DNA of 64,000 nt from Enoplosus armatus (GCF_043641665.1 NC_092183.1:5543501-5607500), one strand, 5' to 3'. Positions 11,941-26,218 are shown, numbered from the stretch's first letter. A program made the numbers and translations. Notes: generated by a model not told the origin, from the sequence alone.

Positions 11941-14135
11941 TTGCAACACACTAGAACAATGGGGTGAGGAGTGTTTGATTAATTGATTTTATGGATATAA
12001 CAAAGCGGGGTCAGAATAGATAATCTCTCTGCTGCAACAAAAAGCACACAAGGCCAAGAGCAGAACAACACATCCGCCATAACAGTCTTATTTACCAGCC
12101 AGAAAATCAAAGCAGCCACTTAATGAATCAGCACATCTCCACACCATCAGCCATTTCAGTAGAGGACAATACAAAACAGCATTAAAATCCATAGTTCCAT
12201 TGGAGACAAAAACCCAACGTGGAGGATTATCCGCTCAGCAAATTAGACCAAAGAAAAACAGTTAATGTGTTGAAATGGGAGAGAAAGGGGGGGGGGGACA
12301 GATCTTTATGGGTGTAACAAGATACAAACAGGCCTATAATCTGCTTTTAACAAGATGAGTGATCATGGCCTTTCATCAGTGCGTTGAAGCTGCACAATCA
12401 ATGGTGGTGATTTAGCCCCCCCTGAGCTCCAGGGCCCCCTCTGTGGTAGAAGTCTGGATCTTCAGTCATCAGGCACACGTCTTGCACAAGACAGCACCCT
12501 CGCCTGCGGTGCGTCTGAACAGGAGTAATGGCAGAGGGGTGGAGAGGAGTTTAGGGGAGGCAGGAGAGGACGAAGGTGGGGGCAATTTGTGCAGACAGAA
12601 AACGAAAGACAAAGAGGACAAGAAGGAGGCGAAGGAAACACGAGGGATGGAGGTTTGAAGAGAGGCGAAGACTCTATACTTGTCCACTGCCCTGTTGTCA
12701 GGTAAATGCCATCTGGGTGTTTTACAGATGAGACTGTAGCTGTTGGCATTTTGAATACACCTCCTACACTTTATCCTTCTCTCCTCCTCGCTTACTTATT
12801 CTCTACACTGTGCCTCCTCTTACACAGGCTCTGCTGAGAACATCGCAACATCTGACATTATCTAAATCTGATATACTTTTAGAAATACCAATAAATGATA
12901 TTCATGCTGAAAATCAGAGCCAGTGAAACAAATAAGATGGAGAGGAAAATTACACTCAGAGGTATGGTATGATTTTCTTAGTAGCAGGATTGTGCCCATT
13001 ATACAAATCTTGATTGTCGACCATCACTGAAAAACACTATGTACTGTCAGGTTGAGGCAATGTAGCTAAATACTCCATCTATAGTATTTCTCTCCACCCA
13101 CACAACCCATCAAGTCTATGCTGTTACCATACTGGAACAGGGAAAACCATGTGGAGAAAACCCTATTGTAACTTTATGAGCGTAATTTGATTTTGTTTGT
13201 GGTGACTATTGATCATTCAATAGTCAGACTATTATTAAAATACATTGCATTATCAGAACATTATAAAACTGCAAGAGGATTTTCTACAATATCTGGAATT
13301 TGTAAACCCAGGCTCTGCAAATGCTTATGTTCCTTTGGATGCTTTTTACAGCATTTGCAGGTTCTTGGATGTACAAAGGTTTCCTTTTTTTTCAGTAAAT
13401 AACCGCTGGGCCACTTTCAGATTTGGACCATGGTGATGACAGCACTGTACGAACTCTATTAGCTATCACTCACACTTGTTTCTTCATGTGCAATTTAGGT
13501 TTTACCCTGAGGTTTCGAAAATATTTTGAACATTTGTGTCCTACTAAAATGAACAGTACCTCTATATTTCTCTGAAGGCCATGAAGCTCATGAAAAATAG
13601 ATTTTGAAAGCCTTGAAATATTTTTACTCTGCCTCCAAACCTCTCTGCTCATAGAATAGCAAAAATAACAATAGATGTATTATTGAGACAGGAAATGCCT
13701 GACAAAAATCATCCTCTGCCTCCAGTAATATGAGTGATTGTGCCGGGAGATTTGGAAGAACTGTGAGCATACCCACGCCGGGCTGCTCTGATAAAATTGC
13801 CCTGCTTGCTCTTAATTCCACAATATTCTCTCTGCTGTTATTGTCCATCTCTGAGAATGTAGGTCAGAGGCAGGCTGTTGACGTTCTGCTGAAAGGTAGA
13901 TTTACACCGCCACCCAGTCTGTCACAGCTCCTGACTCACTGACTGGACGTCGAGTTCACACCCATCCTCGGAGATAAAGCCTGAAATTTAATTCTTCTTT
14001 CTTCTGCCGTCTGTTTGCAGTATAAGAAAAAACACGGGTTAGCGGTAAGCTTCAGCTGTAGACATTGTTATTACATTAAAGCTAATGGGACAGGGTTCCT
14101 GTTGCTCATCTTAATTTTACCCCCCACCACCACCA

Positions 14136-14183
<48 letters not shown>

Positions 14184-15265
14184 AGGTGCACAAGTACATA
14201 ATTATGTGTTGGGCCTGTAACTGTCAAAACACCTCCAATGTACCGTGGCTAAACAGATCCAGTTAAGACACTACTGATGACTCCATCTGCTGCTCTGTAT
14301 CACTTTGGCTGCATAGCTGGTGTAGACAATGCGTTAACTTCAAAGGAACCACGATTAGCCCACTTGACTTACTAAACTTACTCGCTAATGAGAAAAGTAG
14401 CCAATTCCACGACACCTCAAATCCTTTTGAGGCTTTCAGTTGTCTTAATTTCTTAATTTACAGGCCAAATGATATGTTTCTTTTTGCTTTCTTGGCAACG
14501 CTGCTTCTTTGCCTTCCAAAGGGTGTGACAGAAAAGACAATGAAATGATCTCCTACATGACTCTCTAAAAAGAAATGCATCAAAAGAATTTTAAAAAGCA
14601 CAAATCAATCACTTTCTGACCTCACCCCTTTCGACTTGACTTTTTTTTGCTACTTATTAACTTATATGAGAGTGTTAGAATAAGCTTTGTTTAACCAGAA
14701 TGACCAACCATTCAGGAAACAGGGACCCTCAAGGTTGACCCATATTGGACCCCCTCCCAATCTAAAGACACAGATATCTTCTTCAAAAAAATAAACATAA
14801 TATGTTATAGGGTAGCCACTTCTTTACATCACCAGATTTCCATGTTGTGCCCGCTAACAGTGGAGCAACAGCAGACTTCTGAGTATATGTTGGGTAGATC
14901 AGTCAACATACAAATGCTTAATGTTGCATGTGATTTTCTGTTTCACCTCAAATATTACTTCAGTTTTCCCATTTGTCTATCATCACATGACTGAAAAACA
15001 GAAAATTAAAATGAAATTGCATAATAAGGAAGTCAGCAAAAATGCAATGTAGTGCCAAGTGTGAAGATCCTTACTTTTATTATTTTGCCACTGGTTAATT
15101 TGTACCTGATGCTGCTTCAGATCGAGCCAAGCCACCAGTCTCTGGCATACTGAACTGTGACATAGTCTTTGATTTCTTCAATTGTTATTGGTTCTTCTAC
15201 TTGAGTTGTTGCATAGAAAAACTGCCATGTCATGACCTCCGTCCTGGAAGTGGGTTTGGAATATT
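11941..15265. other. Gene-free stretch
   Basis: No exon is supported. A G run (11 G, 12,287-12,297) and a CCA/CA microsatellite (14,125-14,181) are present. The purine-rich piece at 12,520-12,670 gives long open frames on both strands, which I treat as compositional. Confidence 0.55.
14125..14181. repeat. (CCA)n-(CA)n compound microsatellite
   Basis: A short CCA trinucleotide repeat passes directly into a long CA dinucleotide repeat. Confidence 0.95.
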
Positions 15266-15696
15266 GTGAAGTATTCCACTTCAACAGCTGGGATATTGTC
15301 CTTGGAAAGTGATATATTTGATGTGGAGTCTGTATTTGGTCTTAAAGTATGCATTGTAAAGAAATCGCTGCATGTTTCATGTGCTGCAATTTCAGAATGC
15401 CTGACCCACGACACCACTGCAGTCCATCTCTTTCAAAGGCATGTGGTATGGTTCCTTGTAAGAAGGCTAGGAAAACTCCCAGGGAAGGTGTTTTACTTCT
15501 CCGGTAGTTGTGCAGCGCAGTACAAAGCATTCAAGAACCATGCCTCCACTTGGAAGACTTTGGTGTGGAAGCAGAGCGGAACTTCTTTGCAACTGCTCAT
15601 GGCAAAGGACCATGTGACGGCATTGGGGGAACAATAGAACGTCTGGCAATTTCAGGACCAAATACAGAGTCCACAACAGTTGTACCTCTTTGCTAA
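15266..15696 (+). pseudogene. Frameshifted relic of a dispersed mobile-type protein
   Basis: Two overlapping plus-strand frames together carry a recognisable protein core. The first frame has an ISECLTHDTTAVHLFQ block near 15,390-15,440 and a VFYFSGSCAAQYKAFKNHA block near 15,488-15,545. The second continues with LHLEDFGVEAERNFFATAHG, then KGPCDGIGGTIERLA, to about 15,650. The join is best explained by a one-base deletion near 15,540-15,545. From memory, the motifs FSDG-AAQYK-KNF, FFATSHGK and CDGIGGTVKR mark an uncharacterised protein family widely scattered in invertebrate and fish genomes and probably carried by mobile DNA. The first of these is altered here (FSGS). The fragment has no flanking domains and no upstream exon, so it is a dead copy. 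Family function is unknown to me; I do not call a catalytic role. Confidence 0.7.
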
Positions 15697-18600
15697 GGAC
15701 AATATACCTAAATATAATTGAATTTCTGTTTGAAGTAGACATGTATATTGAAATACACTGCATTTTATTCTCTACTTGAATATAAATAGTGGTGTTACTT
15801 AAGATATACATCATAATCATCAATTGTAATGCCAGTAATCTTTCTCAAGAGAAGTAATGGACATTGAAATATATTCAATGTTCAAAATGCTTAGTGTCCT
15901 CCATCATGCATGACTCTGGATCACAAAGATGATTAAAAAAAAGATTAATAGAAAATAATTTAAGACCCTAGTTGTCAAACTTGTGCAGCGTGAGGGAATA
16001 TACTAGGGGATTTTAATCTCCAACCAAGTATTAACTGACAGAATTGCTTGAATGATCTTGAAATGAGATGAAATCACTGAAAGACAAAGATTTAAAATGG
16101 ATTCATCACACTGGCCACACCTTAACTATTCTATTAGCCTGGTTCCAGAGCTCTGAATCGCTGCCCACATCTCAAATGTTCTCGAACAATTCAATGAATT
16201 GGCCATTCAGTCTGAATATCAGGCTACTATTCCATTGCTGCAGCAGCCAAAATGTCAATGGCTAATTACTAATGGTTGCCTTACTGTGGTTCCCAAGGTC
16301 TCTGCTAATTGGCTATTTAGACCCAGGGAAATGGCACTGCCTCAAGGCCAGTCACCCCTGGATACCTGGGAATAAGCAACCCGACTTTCACGAGCAGGAG
16401 ACAGAGGAGGATTAATCAGTCAAGAGAGAGTAGACAACGAGATAATGGGTTTGAAGACTCGGTGCAACATATCTTTCAAGGTTAGAGTGCAAACCTAATG
16501 ACCCATGTAAAACAGTATAAAGAGTTAATGGAGCCTGGTCTTGCAAAATTCAGGAAATTAGCGTGATGTGTATAAAAGGAAATAACACGGCCCACGCATG
16601 TAATGTGAGACAGGTTCATTTTCCTAGCCAAAAAAGGATTGGCGGAGAATACAAACAGACAGTTGATTGTCAATGAAAGGAGGGTAAGGGGTTGGATGGA
16701 CATTTCCAGCAACCCAACTTCCTCTTCTAATGAATGTAAAGAATCGTTTTTTTTCAACCCTAACCCAAACTTTAAACTAAGTAATATCCATGACATTAAA
16801 CCTAAATTTAGCCTTCCAGGAGTTCCTATGCCTAGCAGTGACAAAATAAATAGTCCCTGCTCACACATCGTCGGCAAAACCTAGGTATCAAACATCCAAT
16901 AATATGAGATTTCTAAAAGTAACTCATAATATAACATCAACAGCAAGCTGCATGTGATGTAATCATTTCCTGCTCTGTGGTGAGGATTATGGGTCGCTAT
17001 CTGACAAGTATTGAAGTGCTGGCAGACAAATTCAGCAATCAGCAGTGTTGAAATGAGCAGAGCACAAGTAAGACTCATGATGGATTTTTTTATATTTCCT
17101 GTTTGTTGTGCTGTCGTAAAAGACAAGACTGTTTAGTAAATGTCTGTTATGTTGTTGTTGTGGTTATTCCTCTATTCTTTCTGAAAGACACGCTTGACTT
17201 TCAGAATATGAGGGGCTACTTTGAAACGCTTGTATGACGACACTGAATCGTCTTTACTTTATAATCCCAAATCCATGGCAGATATGATTGAGTTCAGAGA
17301 TATTAAGGCTAAATTTAGATATAAATTTGCAGATTTAAAAAGACAAGTAAGAAGGACTCATAATGAAACTTTTCTGCATACATTAGGACTATGACAAGAT
17401 TCATTTTACCCTGTTTTGCACTGAGCCTTTCTAAAAAATGAAGACCTCTATCCTAAATAAACATGTACCACGAAATAAACCAGCCCAAATCCTGCCTGTA
17501 ACCTTTACCTCAACAAACCACAAATCATTTCTGACCTAACTGAAAATGTATTGAATTTTTTTGCTATTACAGAATCCTTCAGATGTGGTGGTGCTCACAT
17601 TAATCCTGTCCACTACACATGTGTTTGGGTTTATTTGGGTTCACAATTTTATGACATTGTGTTCGAAGTCATTTGAATTATAGAACTATATTAGTGGTCA
17701 CAAATTTCATTTCTCTTTACTTTATTATTTAGAATTATACTAAAAATCCAAACATTTTCAGGAATCCAGACATGTAAGGGAATTTGCAACACACATTTTC
17801 CTGGTGGTCCATTGTCAATATTATTACTACACATTTTGAAATAACAAACGTACACACGCCAGTATACACAGACAGATTCAAGGTGGATGGATCACACATG
17901 ATCCTTTTTTCAGCACTTTTCCTCCCTCACACTCTAATGTTCGCTTCTGGGAGTTACTCAGTATAACGAGAGCTGTGGACATGAAAACACTTTAAAATAG
18001 ATCACAAGGTACAGTAGAATGGTACTGGCTTGTATTGGGTCTGACTTAAGCAAGGCTTCGCTCGAGGGTGCTTAAGCAGTCAAACAGCAGTCTGAGTCAT
18101 GAACAGCAACCATATGTGATCATCATCAGCATGCTTTGCCAATCTTTAGGCCACTACAGTATAACACTAAGCAGCTGAATTTAAGGAAGGTCAGCTTAAA
18201 TAGAACGCTCAGTGACTGTTGACTGTGTGAATTATGAATTATCTAATAGCTGCTGTGGCGCAAATGACTAAGCATGTAAAGTATCACAAGCCCAATGGAT
18301 AACAGATCCCTGTCCTGTCATACAGCTATGTTAGATGAAAAAAGGGATCTTTAATTCAAACCATCTGTTGGGTGCCTTAGTCCCTTTCAATGTTGTATAA
18401 CCAAATAAACCAGACCAAATAATAGATTAATTATTCAGTCTCCTAACCCCAAATAGGTGAGGGGTGTTTTTTTTTCTCCCAGTGGCATGAAAGAAAAAAA
18501 GAAAAAGAATGGCAGCAGTCAGCACTATGGGCTCTTGCACTGAGGGCACCGAGCACACAGACAGTTCTATTTCCAGCCACATCCACTCTGCACCCTCCTG

Positions 18601-19011
18601 AGATGTAGATGAAGTTTTATCCTGGTGCAACAGAATGTCAGCAAAAAAATACATACATAAAAATTAGTGCATCCTTTTTTTTTGCAAGAATGCAAACAAA
18701 TTAAGTGGCTAAAACAGTCATTCGGACATATTGTGTTTGTTTGCAATTGGAATCATGACCCTCACCTGCCCATTGCAGCCTCCCAAGACAGCAGATTACA
18801 TCCTGCTGAGTGGTTAATCGGACTGTTGAATAAATTCCCGTTTTAGAGTGTGTGTGTGCGTGTCATGTGCTATTGGATTCAGTACAATGGGGTTTAACAC
18901 AAACCCCCAAACTATTTGCAGTCTGTACAAAAATTACAAATCTTTGAGGCGAATAGAACCAAAGAGAGGTCAGACTGACGACAAAAGCAATTTCCCCTTC
19001 AGAGGCACACT

Positions 19012-19066
<55 letters not shown>

Positions 19067-22000
19067 GGTTTTCAATGGAAATCCACCCATTATAAGCAAG
19101 TATTGGTGTGTTTGTGTTTCCTTGTGACGTTACCGGATTTGTTTGCTATTTATTAAAATGGTTTTTAAAATGCCCCACTAGAAGACTGCAAATTTGTATA
19201 TAACTTTCATTAACCAGTTAACATAATCCAGACCAGATTTATTAAGTGATTAGCATTAAGGCTGCTCATTCAGTTAAACAGCTCAGATTTTGTTCAAATT
19301 GAGCGAGTTGCTTTGGTACAAAAGAAAACATTCCACACACTTCAGGGTGACCAAACACTGCAATGGTCAGAGTCTTTTATACCTCTCACCACTGATGAGC
19401 TAATCAGCTGCACCTGACTGCACGTTAGTGTTAAGTGAAGCCCCCTTGTAGGTTATTGATCAACAGCAATTCCAAGAGGAGATAAGACAGGAGAAGGGAG
19501 CCAGTGTAGCAACGAAGGGCAGATTTATACGTTTTTTTTCCATAGTAAGGGGGTTAGTCACGCAGAGCCATGCTGTCAACAGCCGCAAACAGTCTAGCTG
19601 CACTGACGTGGTGCGAGTGTAAAGTTGTAATGGTAAAGTTGTGCCAAATAGTGCAAAATATATCCATATCTAGTTGATTACACTTGTTTATATTGAAGAA
19701 TAACAAAGCTAATGAAGCTTTGCTAACTTGGTGACAGACACATTGCATTTCCTACACTATAAAATCTTCATAATGAAAGCATCCCATGGGTTCACCAGTG
19801 GAAAGCTTTTGGTGTGAAGCAGCAACAGCAGGGAAGGTTTGGTTTGCATAAGTAGAATACAAAGTGTTCAGTAAACAGTCAAATAAGGCGGATATCTGAA
19901 AGTACAAACTGGAGCAAAGGAGTGAATTTAAACCCCAAACCACAGAGAATCAGGTAGAAGCTACAAAAGTAATGAGAGCTGAACACAAAGAGACTTTTAA
20001 ACACAGAGCTTTCATGACATTAGCTGCTGAGGACAAAGCTCATATTGTAACAAAAGGTAACAAGGAACTGGTCTTTTCACTTTGTCAGCCACTTGAGGGC
20101 AAAATCCTGGTGATAAATTAAAGATAAAATAAAGAGTTTTGACTTCAAAAGTTGACAGAGGCCAACAGCACATACCATTTGTTATGGTCTAATTTCTAAA
20201 TTCAGGAAGAAAGCGCAGGCTCAGCTGGCCTCCAGGTCCTCTGTAGGACCCAGCTTTGTGGGCCAAGTCCTTCAGAGGATCCCTGAACTGGGACACAGTG
20301 ACACGACTGAAGACACAGTGAAGATACCTGTATTGGTAAAATTGCACCGCACACGCTGCCCACATCTATCTGTTTTTTCAGCTAAGGAATAGCCTACAAT
20401 GAGTTACCACATAAGTAAACACTAGATTATGCATGCAATGTCTGCCCTTTTTTCATTTTAAGTAGCAGCTGAGTATTTGGTCAAGTGTAATGCCTCACTT
20501 GAGAATTTAGCTAATGATCCATTTATCTGAATTATGTTTTGAATTATGTACACTCGACTCACTTCAGCTTAGACTTACACAGTCTCAACTCCCAAGCTTG
20601 TTGGAGTCGAGGGACTGACTTGCTTCACGTGCTCTATCATGAAAGTCCTTTGGAGCTGGCGCATTGACTTTAACAGACAATGTTGATGGACATCCGTTGT
20701 AAGTGTCAATAGACATCAATTTCAATTTAATAAGAGACAGAAGAGAAGTGTGATTAGGTACACGTGGTTAAAGCTGAAAAGCCAGCAGCTAAATTTGTCA
20801 GAGCAAATAATCAGTTGTGATAAAAAAAAAAAAATAATGAAATTTGTAAAGACTACAGGACGTCCATTATGGTCGCCAAAGGGTGCGTTTTGTTTCTGCA
20901 CAATGCTGTTGCTCCCCAATGGATGACCAGCGAATATGGATTGTTTTGTGTGAAATGATGTGATACAGTAAAGAAATCTATACTGCATTAACACTCAATT
21001 AAAGTCTCATCCTAACCACATCTCAGTCCTATTGGTCGTCCCACATCCCAGGCATGGATCTGCCATCTCGTGCTACACGCTGACACACAGCATGGCGCCG
21101 GGATGAATACCACAGCCCAGTCGGGAAGGCAGGGAGACAAGAGAACTCAGCATTTCAACTGGCTGAGCAGAACCCGAGCCGTGGAATCTAGTGGAGCCTT
21201 GCACGGGCAAGAGTGACAACGGATCAATACCCGTGATTAATTAACTTCTAATGAGTTCATCTGAGCGTTGAGAGACCCAAAAAGTTGGACAGGTCCCATC
21301 GTCTCTTTCTCTCTGACCTATTCCGTCCCCCGCCCTTCCTCTCAGCCTCTCCTGCGTCTATCGATCTGATATGAAGGCAAATGAAGATTATCTGTTGTTT
21401 TTATTTGTGATGCCACTCTCTCCTCTTATGGGATCTTTTCTATTTAGTGGTTAAATAAAAACATTTGAAATTATAAGCAGTGCAATACCTGAAATTGATT
21501 ATTGGTTTCCAATTTTGGGTCGATTGCTGTCTTGGTTCACAGCACAATGCAGGTACCTCATTGTTAACCATTCCTATTATTGTGCATCAATAACACATAG
21601 CACAGTGAAGATCGAATGCTATTGAGCTGACCTGATTTTCTGTAGCTACTAAAGTTAGAGCTGCGTAAGTCGTGGTAAAGTCAGTGCAGCGATGGTAGAC
21701 ACACAGGTTCCCACATGTGATTACCCCAGCAGTCATTATGATCCTTCAGAGAGTGAGAGTGAAAGCTGGGAGCGCAGAAGCAATGGAGATGAATGGTCAT
21801 GTGAATAGGGAAGTGGATTGGGGAGTCCAGGCTCCCCGTGTAGCTTGGTCTGCCATTTTCTCTCTCCATTTCTCAACTCTGAGGGCCGAGCACAGAGTTA
21901 TTTGTCTTGCAGTGAAATTAGTAATCGCGCCGCCATCCATCATTGGCTGACCTGCTATTGATCGCCACTGCACCTTCTCTTTTCAACTAAATTATATTAC

Positions 22001-22824
22001 AAAAAAAGAATAACAAATGTCTGCACAGTCTGAGTGGTCCACACTTCTGCACGCCTCAGCAAAAAACTCAGAGAAAGGAAAAAAACAAAACAAATGCAGA
22101 GACTTTATTTTTTGTGTAACTGTTGTGAGACATGTCAAGCAATTCCATTCGAAGAGATTAGAGTTGTTGTTTTGAAGGTGACAAGTGCGGACAGGCAGGT
22201 TTAAACCAACATAGACTTTGAAGCGGGGGGAATTTCCGCTGGCACGGCTTGTTATACACCAGTGACACCTCAGTGACAAATGCTGCATGCTGTTCCCTTG
22301 CCCTAAACAATATACAGGATGGAACATGCTGATACAAGCATCGACTTGTAAATGTTTCAGAGGTGAGGCACTTGCCCTCTCCAGTAGAAAGATTTTGCAC
22401 AACCTTCTGGATCTAAATATAAACTTTCAATTTCAACTACAGCTATGAAAATGTACTGCAGTGCACCAAAATGAGGTCAAGAGCAGCTTTTTTTGTCTAG
22501 ACTTTTTCCATTACACAGTCAATAACAAAGACAGGCACTGCGCTCACGATTTGCCTGCTATTGATCACTGATGCCCCATGACTACCAAAACATAGTACAC
22601 AGAGGTCACTTGTCGCCGCATATTCACTTGTGTCCCTTACAATGGCATGACTACAATAGGATTTGCTGTTGCGAGTTAGATTATGAGCTTAGTGGCTTGC
22701 AGTCAGTGCATGATACAAATACTGACATGATACAGACTGTTAGAGGTTGGAGTGTGTGGGAGAGAGCTGTACACTGCACAAAATACAGAGAAGGGAAATG
22801 TCACTGTGACAGAGAAGAATATTA
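15697..22824. other. Gene-free stretch
   Basis: No exon is supported. A long (CA)n tract sits at 19,013-19,063. The frame on the minus strand at 16,482-16,877 is long by chance standards but has no recognisable domain and is Leu/Phe-rich, as AT-rich DNA gives. A 13-A run is at about 20,821-20,833. Confidence 0.55.
19013..19063. repeat. (CA)n microsatellite
   Basis: About 25 uninterrupted CA units, the longest pure dinucleotide tract noted in the window. Confidence 0.95.
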
Positions 22825-23830
22825 TGTTTGTTTATTTAATTTAAGAAGGGACAACAATGCACATTGATTAACATAAGCACTTGTAAATCATGTAAATGTG
22901 CCAGATTTAGCTATACAGGCTATATATTACAAAACAAGAAAACATACAAAAAGTGCATAAGCACATCAGTACAGTCAAAAATAATAATGACTAACCACTA
23001 CTCCAGATTATGCCCAAAGGTACTTTTTGTATCTGGCATTTTACAATCCCCTCTGGCAGTAGTTTGGTTGAGTTTTGAGATGAGTTTTGATTTGGTTCAA
23101 TAAATTCATCGAGCGGAGGCAGGAGAGACCGTGAACGGTTTTATACAGAGGTAAATTATCTGCAAATCTGATCATGTTTCCCCAGTTTTATGTACAAGGT
23201 GCTCATTCCAATTTATTTCTTTTATTGCATTTTCAAGATTGGTTAACAGATTAATAGGAAGTGTATATTATTCTAGCTTCTTGTATGCTGATAGATCTGC
23301 TTTTTAGTGAGCTTCCTTACAGTCAGAGTCATGTTGTGGTCAGACAATCCTGTAACCAGATTGCAAGAAATCTTTATTCTTTCTGGTCTATTAGTGAAAG
23401 CAATAAGGAACTAGTATTGTACATTTTGTGTTCCTTTTCTGTTTCCTTTTTGCTTTATCATTACGAATTTTATATTAAAATCTCCTAATAAGATCTCATT
23501 ATTAGCATCACACTCTTTAAGAAGGTTATTCAATTTATCATAAAACCCACATGGACCCTTGAACATAGTAGCCTATAAATTCATATAATATAATCATAGC
23601 GAAAGACACTTGTGCTGAGAGTTCATTTTGAGACCAATACATTCCAAGTCATTCACAAACAACCATTGGAGTGCCAACAGCTTATACTGTCCTTGACAAG
23701 AAATATCCCACCGCTGCCCGGTCATCAATTCTGTCTCATCTAAACATATTCTAGCCATGGCCTTTTTAATATGTCAGCAGGGGAGTTTTCATGTAACCAC
23801 GTCTCTGATAGGTATAGGAGGTCCAAATAT
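22825..23830 (-). mobile_element. LINE retrotransposon remnant (endonuclease part)
   Basis: Read on the minus strand from 23,825 down, translated pieces spell an apurinic-type LINE endonuclease. LDLLYLSETWLHENSPAD (to about 23,741) contains the SETWL motif. A DDRAAVGYFL block follows near 23,690-23,735, LECIGLK near 23,640, and FYDKLNNLLKECDANNEILL ending in GDFN at 23,474-23,485. SETWL and GDFN are the conserved endonuclease motifs of several non-LTR clades (L2, CR1, Rex1-like, Tx1-like). The frame is broken by stops and shifts, and the reverse transcriptase region is missing. At the low-coordinate end (22,825-22,910) an A-rich, AATAAAC-containing sequence on the minus strand looks like a LINE 3' tail. 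Whether 22,910-23,470 belongs to the same insertion is inferred, and the clade is not certain. Confidence 0.7.
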
Positions 23831-26089
23831 GATTCTTATAGAAGATGTTGTAGTTGTTAACTTTTAATACCTCTTCGAATATTCAAATGTCCACATAATA
23901 AACCGCTTGGTTTAGGCTGAGAGTCTCACAGAATGTCCCACAGAGGGCATTAAAGCAGTATTAATTACAATACAGCTTTCTAATTGCTGAATGAGAAGGG
24001 GATTGTGGGAACATATTGGTAATAGCTGGTCGCAGCTTCCAAAACCTGCAAAGAGGCAGATTAGAGAAACTGAGATTACCGTCGGGAAAAAGAACCATTT
24101 ATCAGGAAAGGGGTTAAAACCTAGTGCTGCATGGCACACAACCTCTGCATTAAGTGCCTATGTGCATGCATGTGTGCTGGTGTGTGTGTGCAAAGTGACA
24201 GGATGAGATGGAAAGGTTCATGTATTAAATCCCCTTAGGAGCAGATCAACACCAGGGCAAAGCACTGAGGTACACGGTCCTCTACACAGAACCCACTGTT
24301 TCGCATCTGACCAACAGGCTTCACTCAGATTTTCCCATTTACAAATCCCTAATCCCTAACCCAAGAAGTGGGACACTTTAGCAGAATTCTCAACCATATA
24401 ATCACAGTACAGCGAACTTTAATCCCACAGGCTCTATACTCTCTCAAGAGTACTGTACATGTTGTGTAAAAACTGTTTGTCACACAGCACAACCCATAAA
24501 CTCTGATGAAAAGATGGTACCTACTCACTCGCCTCTTCTTTTCTTTTTTTTTTCTGGCTCTCGAGCCATCTGAAAGTCTGCTCTCTGACAGACACAACAG
24601 ACACATGAACTTACCTTATCTCCTTCTCTATCCTTATCACAATCCTTCCATTCCTCCTCACCTTCCCAACCTCATATCCCCATGGATTCTTTCACACACA
24701 CCAGATATCCTCTCAGTCATCCAGCGCTGTGTCTTCTTCAAATGTCTTTGCGCCGTGGACTTTGAACTGTGGATGCCCCAGGCACCCAGCAGAGACCTGA
24801 GAGGGCCTGCGGTTTGGCCTCCAATCTATCATATCTCGCCTGCAGCCATGAAGAGACAGACTCCTTCCATCCAGCACACTAACACACAGCACAAGTATTG
24901 ACCTCATCAACAGGCCATTGAATCCCATTGCTTCTCAGATTGCACTCAGATTGAGTTTATGTGTGGAAAAGAGATCATCTGACACTACTTCAAAAAAGTG
25001 TGGTTTAGCCACATGGCAAATCTGAGACAGCATTTACCAGTGCTGGAACTTGAACAAGATACTGCTGTAGCTTCTAAGGCAGGTTTTCGTTCCCTGAATC
25101 AGAGGCAGTAAATTGAAATTCCTGAATTTATTTTTTAAACTGTAGACAACTAATTTGAATCTCTTGAGTTGTAAGAGTTGGTTTACATGTGATCATTCTC
25201 AGCCTCAGGTTTCCTTCATCCTGAACAAAGCATTAAAGGATTTGCTTTTTAGCTTTTTACTGTCTTTTACAAACAAACCAAGAGTTAACCAGCTAAACCA
25301 AGTCACATAGACCAACATGTAACTCATTTTTGGTGACCTTTGTAAATTCATGTAAGCCATGCTGTACATGTGCTTTAAAGTACAACAAGTTCATAAAATA
25401 AGAATAAAAACTCCACTCAAGTATGTAAAATATACGTTATATTATTAATATAACAGATTTAGAGGACTGCACAACCTTATGTGAACAAAACTTACCAGTG
25501 AATTACACAAGTTTAACTGAAGTACGAAATATGAACAAATTGGACGTGAAGGTTAACGAAGGTTAACAGGTTAATGAAGGCTTTCATGCACCTAAATGTC
25601 CAAAACCAATCTGTTGTGAAAACCAAAATTTCTCAGCATGTTAACACACTGCTCCCTTTTTAGAACTGCCTGAAAAGAAAGAGCCTTTTTGGGATTTAAT
25701 CATTTCTTTTTTTCAAAACTTTGCTGTAGGCAGAAAGCCCGTTTTCCCCGAGTGATGCCTAAATGACCACTTTGCTCTCAATTGTATTAAAATCTATTTT
25801 TTCGGGGTCTGAAAACAAGTCTTCCTGAACAGACACCACCATTTCCTTTTTCAGCCTGCCAGAGGATGGCTTATAAATGGTCTGAAGACCTCCATTAGTA
25901 TCTGCATGTGTGATTTATTGACCTCGGGGAGACTTCCGCTGAGGTGTAATGTAACTGGACAGTCAAGGCCGTATTTAGCCCCGATATAATGGATAACTGC
26001 ACAGAACAGCTTCTTCCCCAAAGCCGTACAGTTGATAAATACACAAAAGTCGACCTAATTGTATGTAGAGTTGTGTATTGTATGTTTTT
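23831..26089. other. Gene-free stretch
   Basis: No supported exon or element. Open frames near 24,506-24,901 and on the minus strand at 24,349-24,606 have no recognisable domain. Confidence 0.5.
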
Positions 26090-26218
26090 CCTTTTAGCAC
26101 TTATGACCTTATGTTTGCGCTGATGTTGTATGTGGTGTACTGTCACAGCCACTCCATCTGTGCTGAGATTAGTTCCACCAGCCTAGCCGGGTAATAATAA
26201 AAGAAACTTGAACTTGAG
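26090..26218 (+). mobile_element. Possible LINE 3' tail
   Basis: The sequence ends with AATAATAAAAGAAACTTGAA followed by CTTGA. This resembles the short-tandem tail (a CTTGAA-type word after an AATAAA-like signal) seen at the 3' ends of some fish non-LTR elements. No coding part is visible. The call rests only on the tail. Confidence 0.3.

Noticed and set aside
16482..16877. 131-codon minus-strand open frame
   Set aside because: Leu/Phe/Ser-rich composition as expected of AT-rich DNA, no domain, and no start or splice context.
18250..18335. A TGGCGCAAATGACTAAGC-type word resembling a tRNA A box
   Set aside because: No cloverleaf, B box or SINE body could be made out around it.
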